A DNA stretch of 61,064 nucleotides, from the NCBI GenBank assembly GCA_903932685.1, contig CAIZGX010000063.1, positions 1-61,064 of the forward strand, written 5' to 3'. The notes beneath the pieces were generated by a model that saw nothing but the letters and a program-made list of their open reading frames with translations, did not search any database and was not told where the DNA came from. Below are positions 15,913 to 24,733 of the stretch, piece after piece (within the stretch, counting starts at the first letter, position 1; every line of letters starts with the position of its first letter). This stretch comes from an uncultured Bacteroidota bacterium. Its GTDB lineage: Bacteria > Bacteroidota > Bacteroidia > Flavobacteriales_D > Sanyastnellaceae. A program made the translations under genes and the position numbers.

Positions 15913-18631
15913 CCCCATTCACGTATACTGAAAGAAGATAAGTTCCTGTAGCAAGTGATTCGGTGTTGATCGTTGTCTGATTTACCCCCATTCCTTCAGA
16001 TAGTTTTCTTCCAGTTAAATCGTGGATTTCGTAATTGAATTTTCCTTCCACTTTCAACGTCAATTCATTCTGCATCGGATTCGGATAGGCTTGCACATTG
16101 AACGCATTTTCTTCACCCACGAATTCAAGCCAGTCGTTGAAGTTGTAAGTGGTGTTCGTGATAATGGCCGGATTCCAATCGAAGAAGATGTAAGCGGTAT
16201 TCGTGATTTCACTGAACAATTCGTTTCCAATGTTTTCGCGAATGCGGAAAGTTAAATGCCCTTGGCTCAACTCTTGATTTTCGCTGCTATCTGGTAGCCA
16301 GATGTTGTTGAATTCAAATCGAAGAATACCGTTCCCTAAGTTCACCACATTCATATCGTGTGTAGTGTTTAATAGTTGGAAGGTAGACCAGTCTAATTCT
16401 GCATCTAGTGTATCGATGATGAAGATGTTTTGCGCCGGCGCTGTTCCGGTGTTTTGAAAACGAATGGTGTATTCAAGTTCATCGTCTACGTACCAGTCAA
16501 TTGTGCTTTCTTGGAAAGCAGTACCATTGTCTGCATGAAATGATTTTTTGAAAACTGTTTTGTCATTCGGATCGTAACTGTTTCCTAAAATTTGAAGTAA
16601 ACCTCCACTGTTGTTTCCTTCGTAACAGTCGGTGCCGTTTGATGATGTTATGGTTGAAGTGAACATATGTTGTTCACCATTAATTAATCCAGACGGCAGC
16701 GTGAAGCTGAGGTAGTCAGTAGTATTGAAAGATGTTTGCGTTGAGTTAATGGTCCATGTGATGGAATTGCCATTGATGATGTAGTTCGGATTTAGAATGG
16801 ACCATGTGTTCAATGTTACGTTGGCAGGCCAGTTCAAGGTAAGGGTATACGGCGTCGCACCCGGACCGTAATTCCCCCAGTTCAATCGAATGGTAGCATT
16901 CTGTCCTTGGTAATAGCCAATCCATGGTGTTATCGTTGTCCATAAATCTGAACAAGGCGTTACGTTACCTGCGCAATATACCGGGATGGCCAGCGGCTGA
17001 GTAATGTAGGTCATGGAACCTACGATTGTGAAAACATTGTTAGCGTTGGGCATAGAATAAGTGTTGTTCGTTAACCAACTAGAGCTTACAGTTGCCATAG
17101 CTACACTCGTTACACCGTAGATAGATCCGCAATAACTGAAGTATCCGCTTGAATCTGAATACACGGTAACACTTGCTGAATTCGTTGTTGTCCAACCAAG
17201 GGTGATCGGCGCTCCCATCAAAGGCGCTTCACCCACGTTTTGAATGCCATTTCCGTTCGCATCGCAGAAGATGTAACCGCTGTAGCACAAGTATGGATAA
17301 GGATTGAAGTTCGCGCATTGAATCGGAATGCTATTGAGCATTTGTGATCCTCCTGCTTGACAATCCAACCCCATAACGTCAATCACAGGATAAGAAGTCG
17401 TGTACCCCATATTGGCGAGGTAATTTGGGTTAATGGATACAGTGAGTGAATCGCCTGAGAATCCTTGAAGATTTGCATTGTAGTATCCACCAGTATTTGT
17501 AGTGACTGTTGTAAAACTTCCGTTCTCTAAATTGGTTACGGTTACAGGTGCGTTTGAAAGGACGTATTCTCCACTCTCATAAACTCCGTTATTGTTCCCA
17601 TCGCAAAAAACGTATCCTCCAGTGCATAACACTCCGGAAGCGACTTGGAAGGTATCGCATAAGCTCAATATACAACCGTCGTTGAAGGTTGCATTCAAAC
17701 AAGCCTGAACGGCGTTTACTCCGAAGCTACTTGTCAAGTATGCATTTGACTGAGTAGAAATTTGCCCTGATCCTATCGGTTGTCCATTTAGACCTAACGG
17801 CGTAATGGTCCATTCGAAACTTGAAATACTGCTGTTCGATGTTGTGGAAAACGCCATGCCGTTGTTCGGTAGATACGTTTGTACAATACTTGTTGAGCAA
17901 GGTGGCGTGTCAATGCAATTTAATACAATGGAAATGGTGTAGATTCCGCTTCCCGGTGTATAAAATTCGTTGTATGAACTGGCATTCATGTAGTACCCAT
18001 TAGCCGCTAGCCACAGAGAATCCAATTCAATTTGAATTTGTCCAGGTTGCATTCCGAAAATGGTTGTCACTCCAGCGGTATTAAGTGAAATGCTCTGAGT
18101 GCTTAAAAAAGTAAGATTACTTACAGTTGCATTTAACGGAGTGGAAATACTCTGCTCGTTCGTTCCGTCGCCATCACAGTCAATTCCTACAAAAGTGTAA
18201 ACTTGAAAGCAGGGAATTACGTTGACGTAAACAACATTTTCTACAACTCCCACAATATTAGGTCCAGTAAGAATAGTCGTTACCGCATACGTACCCGGAA
18301 CGGGGAAGTAATGAAACGCTTGAGGCGATGTTTGAATGACAGTCCCCGCCGTTGATGTTCCGCCATTATAGGTAGCCGTTGTACCGTCTCCCCAATCAAC
18401 ATTCGCCACGAATTGAAATCCAGTAAAGTTCGTACCGTTAATTACCTGAACAATCTCTCCCGGTCCGCTGCTAGAAGTTGGAGCTGTAAGGGCAGAGAAT
18501 GACATATAAACAGTCTCGTTACACATACCGCTGACAACTTGATTGTTTTGCGGGGTTAATCCGGTAATTTGAAATTGAGCGAAAGTGCTAAAGGAAGCGA
18601 GGCTAACAATAAGTGCAAATAGGTAACGCAT
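15881..18631 (-). CDS. Large secreted T9SS protein with PKD-like and SdrB-like modules
   Basis: This 916-residue protein has a signal peptide (MRYLFALIVSLASFSTFAQ). A PKD-like module follows (DWGDGTTATYNGG ... FPVPGTYAVT), then two to three CnaB/SdrB-like modules that begin GYVFCDGNNNGVYE or GYIFCDANGNG. Next come a conserved DPNDKTV-type domain with an LEYTIRFQNTGTAPA core seen in many T9SS proteins, and the type A sorting domain (YPNPMQNELTLK ... GTYLLSVYVNGAK). It is probably a cell-surface adhesin or matrix protein. The start at 18631 is chosen for the signal peptide; the frame extends to 18775 inside the TonB gene. A -7-like TAACTTTA lies upstream at 18655-18662. Confidence 0.85.
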   Translation of the reverse strand: MRYLFALIVSLASFSTFAQFQITGLTPQNNQVVSGMCNETVYMSFSALTAPTSSSGPGEIVQVINGTNFTGFQFVANVDWGDGTTATYNGGTSTAGTVIQTSPQAFHYFPVPGTYAVTTILTGPNIVGVVENVVYVNVIPCFQVYTFVGIDCDGDGTNEQSISTPLNATVSNLTFLSTQSISLNTAGVTTIFGMQPGQIQIELDSLWLAANGYYMNASSYNEFYTPGSGIYTISIVLNCIDTPPCSTSIVQTYLPNNGMAFSTTSNSSISSFEWTITPLGLNGQPIGSGQISTQSNAYLTSSFGVNAVQACLNATFNDGCILSLCDTFQVASGVLCTGGYVFCDGNNNGVYESGEYVLSNAPVTVTNLENGSFTTVTTNTGGYYNANLQGFSGDSLTVSINPNYLANMGYTTSYPVIDVMGLDCQAGGSQMLNSIPIQCANFNPYPYLCYSGYIFCDANGNGIQNVGEAPLMGAPITLGWTTTNSASVTVYSDSSGYFSYCGSIYGVTSVAMATVSSSWLTNNTYSMPNANNVFTIVGSMTYITQPLAIPVYCAGNVTPCSDLWTTITPWIGYYQGQNATIRLNWGNYGPGATPYTLTLNWPANVTLNTWSILNPNYIINGNSITWTINSTQTSFNTTDYLSFTLPSGLINGEQHMFTSTITSSNGTDCYEGNNSGGLLQILGNSYDPNDKTVFKKSFHADNGTAFQESTIDWYVDDELEYTIRFQNTGTAPAQNIFIIDTLDAELDWSTFQLLNTTHDMNVVNLGNGILRFEFNNIWLPDSSENQELSQGHLTFRIRENIGNELFSEITNTAYIFFDWNPAIITNTTYNFNDWLEFVGEENAFNVQAYPNPMQNELTLKVEGKFNYEIHDLTGRKLSEGMGVNQTTINTESLATGTYLLSVYVNGAKQTGKVLKY

Positions 18632-18659
18632 GGTTGAATGGTTTTTTGAAAGACTAAAG

Positions 18660-20912
18660 TTATTCCGTTTTGGTTGCCTGACCAATTCTCCAACGCAAAC
18701 CCACGTAGTAATTCGCACCGAACATAGGGCCGTATACTTGCGAGGCATCGAAGAATTCCGACGAAGGATTTTCACTCAGATGAATAGGATGATGAATCAT
18801 GTATCCCGTTAGGTTTTCGCCACCAGCATAGAATTCCAAATTCGCTTTTGCGAAGAACGAAACTTGTGCATTCAAAGTCCAATAAGCAGGACTATAAATA
18901 TTGCTTGCAACAACGTAATCCGATTGATTGGCCAAACGCTGAGAACCGAGCCAGCGCGCGGTGAAATCGAAATTCCATTTTTGCGATTTAGCATTTTCCT
19001 TTGTGGCGTAAGCGAGGTTAATGAATACGCGATGCTTGGCAACAAGCGGACGTTCTTTCAAGCCAGCGGTGTAGGTCGTTTGCGCATCGAGCCAACGATA
19101 TGCCAATCGAATTTCACTTCGTTTAATGGGACTGAAGGTGAAGTCGGTTTGAACGGCATTTGCGAAGCTTTTTCCAGATAAATTGTACAATGAAAATGTT
19201 CCCGCTGTTTCGTAGTCTGCGACCAATTGATTTTGGAAATTCGTGTGAAAAGCATCAATCGTGAAAGTCGCTGTACGGTGAAACAACTTCGTGTTGTGAA
19301 CCAATACTATTCCACTGTTCACAGCTTCTTCCATTTGAAAACCGAATGGATATTCGGTCGTGGCATTCGGTGGCAAATTCCACGTTCTATTTCCCGCAAG
19401 GGCAGAAAGATGATCGACTACCATTTGTGGAGAGCGGTATGCTTTTCCGGAACTAATCTTCACACTTGTTTTCTCAGTGATGGAATAACGCGCGTGAATG
19501 CGAGGCGTAAGAATCAATCCGTATAAATTGTTTTCATCTGCACGCATACCGGCAACGATTTGTAACCTCTCCGTTGGATTCGCATTCAGCTCACCGAATA
19601 CACCGTAGGTGGTTTCAACACGATTCAAATTTCCAATGAATGAAGTAAGCGATTCGCGGTAGTCGTCTGCTTTAGCAGATAGACCTGCGGTAATGTTATA
19701 ACCTTCAGCCATTTCATTGGCGAATAATAAATTTATTCGAGCGCTCTTTTGTATGCCTTCATAATAGCGATATCCGTATTGCGCGACCTGCTTGTTGTAG
19801 CCAATGTTAATCTGACTTCCTAAACTTTTGTGTCCGTGTTCATCGAACATGTATCCAGTCTTCGCAGTGAATTCAGCATGTTCTGTTTGTGAGTTGGAAA
19901 TCCAAGGCGTGAACGGTACGACTCCTTGGTTGCGGTAGTAATTGATTTGTCCGCTCTCGGTGTTGAATTGTCCATAAGAGAATCCGTATTCACCGCGCAA
20001 TCCTTTTGCTCCTGTGTATTGCCAAGCGTTGCGGAGCAAGTAGTTTTTGAAAAGCGGATTGTCTAGAAATCCATCGCTGTTCGTGTCGTATAACTTCTGT
20101 GAACTTGAACCGTGCGCTTGCAATTGATAGTTCCATTTTTCACCAATGGCCTGATTCGAAAGGATGTTCGTTTCGTAGCGTCCTGCCGAACTCGCATACA
20201 TGTTCAGGAACAAATTTTCTTTCATGGTAGCCGCTTTGTGCGCCACGTTTATTTGTCCAGTAACGCCTTCATATCCGTGCACCACAGATCCTGCGCCTTT
20301 CGCAATGGAGATGGAATTGATCCACGGGCCAGGAAGGAAACTTAATCCCAATGTGCTTGAAATTCCGCGCACAGCGGGCATGTTATCGAAAAGAATTTGC
20401 GTGTATTTTCCATCTAAACCCAACATTTTAATTTGTCGCGTTCCTGTTATTCCATCGGTGAACGACGCATCTACCGAACCGTTGGTTTCGAAGCTTTCCG
20501 AAAGGCTGCAGCATGCGGCTTTGCACAATTCTTTTTCATTCATGACTTGAAACGTTTGCGGATCTTTTCCGTTGATGTGCGTTCCTCCGTCGTGCTCGTC
20601 AATGTGAATGGTTCCGAGTGTGCTGTTTTCGCGCAGATTGAATTTCACTTCTCTGATTGTACCCAATCCCGGGTCAATAAAAAGCGAATCGCTGTAGTGA
20701 CCGGTGGAAGTGATCATGAGCCATTTCGCTTCTTTCGGAATACCTATGGAGAATTCCCCTTCCTCATTCGTAACAGTTCCGAGTTGTGTGCCTTTGTAAT
20801 AGACCAACGCGTACGCGGGGTTTCCTTCGTCGTCTAAGACAACACCTTTGACCTGCGCTTGGCCAATATTCCAAATTGAAATACTGGCTATTAATGCAAT
20901 AATGTATTTCAT
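18660..20912 (-). CDS. TonB-dependent receptor, metal-operon type
   Basis: The 750-residue outer-membrane receptor starts with a signal peptide and a carboxypeptidase-regulatory-like domain (VKGVVLDDEGNPAYALVYYK). The plug domain (MLGLDGKYTQILFDNMPAVRG) and a 22-strand-type barrel follow. Before the plug is an unusual Cys cluster (ELCKAACCSLSESFETN), which I associate with receptors encoded beside heavy-metal-associated-domain proteins. It follows the HMA gene by 3 bp. Together with the HYC_CC_PP-like gene this suggests copper or another soft metal as cargo or signal; that is inference. Confidence 0.9.
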   Translation of the reverse strand: MKYIIALIASISIWNIGQAQVKGVVLDDEGNPAYALVYYKGTQLGTVTNEEGEFSIGIPKEAKWLMITSTGHYSDSLFIDPGLGTIREVKFNLRENSTLGTIHIDEHDGGTHINGKDPQTFQVMNEKELCKAACCSLSESFETNGSVDASFTDGITGTRQIKMLGLDGKYTQILFDNMPAVRGISSTLGLSFLPGPWINSISIAKGAGSVVHGYEGVTGQINVAHKAATMKENLFLNMYASSAGRYETNILSNQAIGEKWNYQLQAHGSSSQKLYDTNSDGFLDNPLFKNYLLRNAWQYTGAKGLRGEYGFSYGQFNTESGQINYYRNQGVVPFTPWISNSQTEHAEFTAKTGYMFDEHGHKSLGSQINIGYNKQVAQYGYRYYEGIQKSARINLLFANEMAEGYNITAGLSAKADDYRESLTSFIGNLNRVETTYGVFGELNANPTERLQIVAGMRADENNLYGLILTPRIHARYSITEKTSVKISSGKAYRSPQMVVDHLSALAGNRTWNLPPNATTEYPFGFQMEEAVNSGIVLVHNTKLFHRTATFTIDAFHTNFQNQLVADYETAGTFSLYNLSGKSFANAVQTDFTFSPIKRSEIRLAYRWLDAQTTYTAGLKERPLVAKHRVFINLAYATKENAKSQKWNFDFTARWLGSQRLANQSDYVVASNIYSPAYWTLNAQVSFFAKANLEFYAGGENLTGYMIHHPIHLSENPSSEFFDASQVYGPMFGANYYVGLRWRIGQATKTE

Positions 20913-20915
20913 GGT

Positions 20916-21257
20916 TTAAGGATGTTGTTCCATGCTTCTGTACTTGCAACAGCCATGCACGCGATCGTATTGCGCATCGGTTGCGTTCGATTTCTCGGTG
21001 TCGTATCCGGCGGCATTGATCAGCGAATGAATTTTATCAAGCGTAATCTTCGTCGGATTAAAAGTAATTTCTAATCGATGCGTGGTCAGGTTATAATCAT
21101 GAGCGACTACTCCTTTCACATCAACTGCTTTTTCAATGGTGGTTTCGCACATACCGCACGCACCGGCTACCCAGAAATTTGCAGTTGTGTTTTTTGTTTT
21201 TTGCGCAAACGCGCTGAATGAAAGCATGCATAAAGCAAGCATGAATATGTTTTTCAT
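20916..21257 (-). CDS. Secreted heavy-metal-associated (HMA) domain protein
   Basis: This 113-residue protein has a signal peptide (KNIFMLALCMLSFSAFAQ) and one HMA domain. The metal-binding motif is GACGMCETTIEKAV (CxxC) and the fold continues through a LEITFNPTKITLDKI strand-helix. A Cys-Cys pair lies near the C-terminus (GCCKYRS). HMA domains carry Cu(I) or similar metals; this one would act in the periplasm. The start at 21257 is chosen for the signal peptide; the upstream frame is read-through of the hairpin array at 21292-21494. It is co-directional with and 3 bp from the TonB receptor. Confidence 0.88.
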   Translation of the reverse strand: MKNIFMLALCMLSFSAFAQKTKNTTANFWVAGACGMCETTIEKAVDVKGVVAHDYNLTTHRLEITFNPTKITLDKIHSLINAAGYDTEKSNATDAQYDRVHGCCKYRSMEQHP

Positions 21258-21291
21258 TTTTGAGAAGATTATTGAATAATTACATTTCTTT

Positions 21292-21494
21292 TCCGCTTTG
21301 CGGACTAATCCTGAAAGGATGTATCCACTAGGTGGACTAATCCCGTTGGGATACATCCGCTTTGCGGACTAATCCTGAAAGGACCAATCCCGGAGGGACA
21401 TATCCACTTTGTGGACCAATCCCGTTGGGATACATCCGCTTTGCGGACTAATCCTGAAAGGATGTATCCACTTTGTGGATTAATCCCTTTGGGA
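21292..21494. repeat. Array of 13 triloop hairpins with a 16-bp period
   Basis: Thirteen short palindromes, each with a 4-6-bp stem and a 3-nt loop, follow one another at 16-bp centre-to-centre spacing, with a single 15-bp step. Four stem types alternate: TCCGC/GCGGA (loop TTT), ATCCT/AGGAT (loop GAA), TCCAC/GTGGA (loop TAG or TTT) and ATCCC/GGGAT (loop GTT, GGA or TTT). Linkers are about 3-4 nt (CTA, GTA, ACA, CCA). Both stem arms change together. The array occupies the space between the HYC_CC_PP-like and HMA genes and also supplies the last codons of the former. Confidence 0.92.
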
Positions 21495-21879
21495 CTTTCC
21501 TGCAACAGAAAAGAGAATACCGCTCAAAGATTAAGGGTACATGTGATGTAGGTTGAGCATTTGCCGATTGACACTTCCCTTCAATATAAAATAAAAAATA
21601 AGTAGGCTGAGGAGTAGAAGCAATTAATTGCGGGACAGAAGGAGATGCGCATTGCTCGTGTTCACTTTCGTATTGAAGTGCAACAAGCACATCTTCCGAG
21701 CAGTCTTCGGAATGGCAACATCCCTTGTGATCAGAGTGAGAATCGTCGTGATGATCGTCACCGAATTCGAAGAAATGAATGGCTTGTAATTTCCCACAAC
21801 AGAAGTGCAGCTTGGCTTCCAGACCGAAAGACATTAAGCTGTATAGGCCCAAGATAAATATCAGGGTGAGCTTGCGCAT
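21448..21879 (-). CDS. Small secreted His/Cys-rich protein, HYC_CC_PP-like
   Basis: The 143-residue protein has a signal peptide (RKLTLIFILGLYSLMSFGLE). A KLHFCCGKLQAI segment follows, then a His/Asp/Cys-rich stretch (DDHHDDSHSDHKGCCHSEDC) that looks like a metal-binding site. It resembles the HYC_CC_PP proteins that accompany HMA proteins and TonB receptors in Bacteroidota; that family name is a tentative recognition. The last 15 or so residues (VPKGLIHKVDTSFQD) are translated from the hairpin array, so the native end was probably altered. The -7 box lies 4 nt before the ATG. Confidence 0.65.
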   Translation of the reverse strand: MRKLTLIFILGLYSLMSFGLEAKLHFCCGKLQAIHFFEFGDDHHDDSHSDHKGCCHSEDCSEDVLVALQYESEHEQCASPSVPQLIASTPQPTYFLFYIEGKCQSANAQPTSHVPLIFERYSLFCCRKVPKGLIHKVDTSFQD

Positions 21880-21883
21880 ATTT

Positions 21884-21891
21884 CAAAGGTA
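21884..21891 (-). promoter_or_regulatory. -7 element TACCTTTG of the HYC_CC_PP-HMA-TonB operon
   Basis: The reverse strand reads TACCTTTG, a perfect consensus match, ending exactly 4 nt before the ATG at 21879. It lies back to back with the aldehyde dehydrogenase promoter. Confidence 0.7.
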
Positions 21892-21919
21892 AAACATTTT
21901 TTCATGTATTTCGACGTTG

Positions 21920-21927
21920 TACCTTTG
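21920..21927 (+). promoter_or_regulatory. -7 element TACCTTTG of the aldehyde dehydrogenase gene
   Basis: TACCTTTG lies 21 nt before the ATG at 21949. It falls inside the longer reading frame that begins at 21904, which argues against that upstream start. Confidence 0.65.
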
Positions 21928-21948
21928 CAATCTAAAATAAAAGAATCA

Positions 21949-23493
21949 ATGAGCAATTCTATGGATATGTCAGATGTTCTGATCAAATTGGGAATTCAAG
22001 CGGAAAATCTTGGAACCAGCACAGGACAAAACTTTTTCTCGAACGGAGATTTAATCACGTCGTATTCTCCAGTAGATGGAGAAGAGATCGCGAAGGTGCA
22101 AACCACAACGAAAGATGATTATGAGAAGGTGGTGACCACTGCCTTGGAAGCATACAAGACATGGCGCCTAATGCCTGCTCCAAAGCGTGGCGAAATTGTT
22201 CGTCAGTTTGGAAATCGCCTTCGCGATTACAAACAAGAGCTTGGCATGTTGGTGAGTTATGAAATGGGAAAAAGCTTGCAAGAAGGTTTGGGTGAAGTGC
22301 AAGAGATGATCGACATCTGCGATTTCGCAGTTGGATTGTCTCGTCAGCTTTATGGTTTAACCATGCACAGCGAGCGTCCAGGTCACCGCATGTATGAGCA
22401 ATGGCATCCGCTTGGTGTTGTTGGAATTATTTCAGCTTTCAACTTCCCGGTTGCAGTATGGGCTTGGAACAGCGCATTGGCGTGGATTTGCGGAGACGTT
22501 TGTATTTGGAAAGGCTCTGAGAAAGCGCCGCTTTGCGCTATTGCTTGTCAAAATATCTGGAACGAAATCGCTGCAGAGAATCACCTTCCGGAAGGAATTT
22601 CAGCCATCGTTTCTGGCGATGTGAAAGTAGGAGAGATGATGACTGTTGACAATCGCATTCCACTAATCTCTGCAACAGGAAGCACCCGTATGGGTCGCAT
22701 TGTTGGAGCGAAAGTGGCAGAGCGTTTTGGAAAGTCGTTGTTAGAGTTAGGCGGAAACAATGCGATTATTGTTACTGAAAATGCCGATCTTAAAATGACC
22801 ATCATTGGTGCGGTTTTCGGTGCAGTGGGAACTGCCGGTCAGCGTTGCACTTCAACACGTCGCTTAATTATTCATGAAAGTGTTTACAACGAAGTGAAAG
22901 AGAAGTTGGTTACGGCTTACGGACAGATTCGCATTGGAGATCCATTGGATTCGAACAACCACGTTGGACCGTTGATCGACACGCTTGCTGTTGATACTTA
23001 CTTGAAGGCTATTGAGAAAGCGAAGTCTGAAGGTGCGAACTTCATTGTTGAAGGTGGCGTTGTAACCGGAGAAGGATTTGAGAGCGGATGCTACGTGAAG
23101 CCGTGTATTGCGGAAGTGAAGGACAGCAGCTTGGAAATTGTGCAGCACGAAACGTTTGCTCCTATTTTATACATTATGAAGTACAAAGAATTGGACGAGG
23201 CTATTGCTATGCAGAACGGCGTTGTTCAAGGATTGTCGAGTGCAATTATGACTACGAACATGCGTGAAGCAGAGCGCTTCTTAAGTTGCGAAGGTTCAGA
23301 TTGCGGTATTGCGAATGTGAACATTGGAACCAGCGGTGCTGAGATTGGTGGTGCATTTGGTGGAGAGAAAGAGACGGGTGGTGGTCGTGAGAGTGGATCT
23401 GATGCGTGGAGAAATTATATGCGCAGACAAACCAATACCATTAACTATTCTACCTCGTTGCCATTGGCTCAAGGAATTAAATTCGATTTCTAA
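21949..23493 (+). CDS. Aldehyde dehydrogenase, ALDH7 type (L-piperidine-6-carboxylate / alpha-aminoadipate semialdehyde dehydrogenase)
   Basis: This 514-residue enzyme has the ALDH motifs ELGGNNA (general base Glu) and GTAGQRCTSTRR (catalytic Cys300). Its C-terminal signature GGAFGGEKETGGGRESGSDA is the pattern of the antiquitin/ALDH7 branch. Those enzymes oxidise alpha-aminoadipic semialdehyde in lysine breakdown. The substrate assignment rests on this family signature. The start at 21949 is supported by the promoter. The stop overlaps the start of the next gene by 1 nt (TAATG), so the two are translationally coupled. Confidence 0.93.
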   Translation: MSNSMDMSDVLIKLGIQAENLGTSTGQNFFSNGDLITSYSPVDGEEIAKVQTTTKDDYEKVVTTALEAYKTWRLMPAPKRGEIVRQFGNRLRDYKQELGMLVSYEMGKSLQEGLGEVQEMIDICDFAVGLSRQLYGLTMHSERPGHRMYEQWHPLGVVGIISAFNFPVAVWAWNSALAWICGDVCIWKGSEKAPLCAIACQNIWNEIAAENHLPEGISAIVSGDVKVGEMMTVDNRIPLISATGSTRMGRIVGAKVAERFGKSLLELGGNNAIIVTENADLKMTIIGAVFGAVGTAGQRCTSTRRLIIHESVYNEVKEKLVTAYGQIRIGDPLDSNNHVGPLIDTLAVDTYLKAIEKAKSEGANFIVEGGVVTGEGFESGCYVKPCIAEVKDSSLEIVQHETFAPILYIMKYKELDEAIAMQNGVVQGLSSAIMTTNMREAERFLSCEGSDCGIANVNIGTSGAEIGGAFGGEKETGGGRESGSDAWRNYMRRQTNTINYSTSLPLAQGIKFDF

Positions 23494-24668
23494 TGAAGAC
23501 TTGGATGCTCTTGTTTTTCGCGGCTTTCAGCGGAATTGTTTTCTCACAATCGCATTTGATTGTGTTTAAAGTTGAAGAAAAAAGCATCCCTTGTCGCATT
23601 GAATTAAAGACCGATGTTCAGTGGGAAATAGTGAATGGCGCAGAGCGTATTCCAATTGATATTAAATGGGGAAAAGACTCGACGTTCAAGTCGAGTCTTC
23701 CTCTTTTCAACACCTACTTCGAAGGAAAAAAGGAGAAAGGAATTCTAACAGGCGAGTGGGTTGATCCGACCCGCACCGGCGATTATCGCATTCCATTTCA
23801 AATCATAGGAAACAAGGTACGTGAGTTCGACACGAAGGTTCATGTACCTGTTCACGCGAAGTACAAAATTGTTTTTGAAGACGATACTGTTCCGGCCATT
23901 TTAGATATGGCTGCTGTGCGAGAAGAGTTCGTGGTTTATGGAACGGTATTGACTGAAACCGGCGATTACCGCTATCTTCAGGGGGAACCGTTTGAGAACA
24001 ATCGCTTTTATTTATCGGCCTTTGACGGAACGCATTTGTTCTATTTAGCCGGTCAGTTGATAGATAACAAGATTCAAGGAATCTTCATGAGTGGAAAGCA
24101 TTACCTAGCCAAATTCACAGGAGAAGCCGACGCTAATTTTGAATTGCGTAAGGCCGATGAGTTGACGTGGATGAAGAATCCGAAGGAGACGCTTGAACTG
24201 AAACTAAGTGCGGACACAAAAACCGAACGTTCGTTCGGTGAGAGAGATTGGAAGGGGAAAGTGACCTTGGTTCAGATCATGGGAACGTGGTGTCCGAATT
24301 GTACCGACGAATCGCGATTCGTGAAGTCAATGTATGAAAAGTACCATGCGCAAGGATTGGAAGTCGTTCCGGTTTCATTCGAACGTGGAACCGATAAGCA
24401 AGTCGCGTTTACACGCATTAATTCTCAAGCGAAGCAAATGGCTTTGCCATATCCTGTTTACCTCGGCAGTGGTGCTGATTCGCCGCAGAAAGCTGCTGCA
24501 ATAGTGTTTGCGCAATTGAATCACGTGATGTCTTTCCCAACATTGATTTTAATTGGAAAAGATGGAAAGGTGAAAAAGGTTTGGACGGGATTCTATGGTC
24601 CGGGAACAGGAGTGCATCATTCTGAGCACACAAAGGAGATTGAAAACGCTTTGTTGAAGGAGTTCTAA
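23493..24668 (+). CDS. Secreted TlpA-like thioredoxin-fold protein
   Basis: The 391-residue protein has a signal peptide (WMLLFFAAFSGIVFSQ), an N-terminal beta-rich domain of about 200 residues, and a C-terminal TlpA/ResA thioredoxin domain with the redox motif GTWCPNC. The cis-Pro region (SFPTLILIGKDGKV) is also present. Such proteins reduce or exchange disulfides in the periplasm, often for cytochrome or envelope protein maturation. Here the partner is unknown. Translation is coupled to the ALDH7 gene, and no other redox genes are next to it. Confidence 0.88.
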   Translation: MKTWMLLFFAAFSGIVFSQSHLIVFKVEEKSIPCRIELKTDVQWEIVNGAERIPIDIKWGKDSTFKSSLPLFNTYFEGKKEKGILTGEWVDPTRTGDYRIPFQIIGNKVREFDTKVHVPVHAKYKIVFEDDTVPAILDMAAVREEFVVYGTVLTETGDYRYLQGEPFENNRFYLSAFDGTHLFYLAGQLIDNKIQGIFMSGKHYLAKFTGEADANFELRKADELTWMKNPKETLELKLSADTKTERSFGERDWKGKVTLVQIMGTWCPNCTDESRFVKSMYEKYHAQGLEVVPVSFERGTDKQVAFTRINSQAKQMALPYPVYLGSGADSPQKAAAIVFAQLNHVMSFPTLILIGKDGKVKKVWTGFYGPGTGVHHSEHTKEIENALLKEF

Positions 24669-24733
24669 CGAGATTCTTCGAAAGGTCCTACGGAAGGTCT
24701 TGGAAGCACCTTTGTAAAACAATCTTTGATTTA

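Noticed and set aside
21292-21494. CRISPR array
   Set aside because: The units are 13-nt palindromes with 3-4-nt linkers; there are no unique spacers of 25-40 nt and no cas genes.
21305-21505. Small protein encoded by the hairpin array
   Set aside because: The frame exists only because the repeat unit lacks stops in that frame; the repeated peptide is a by-product of the array.
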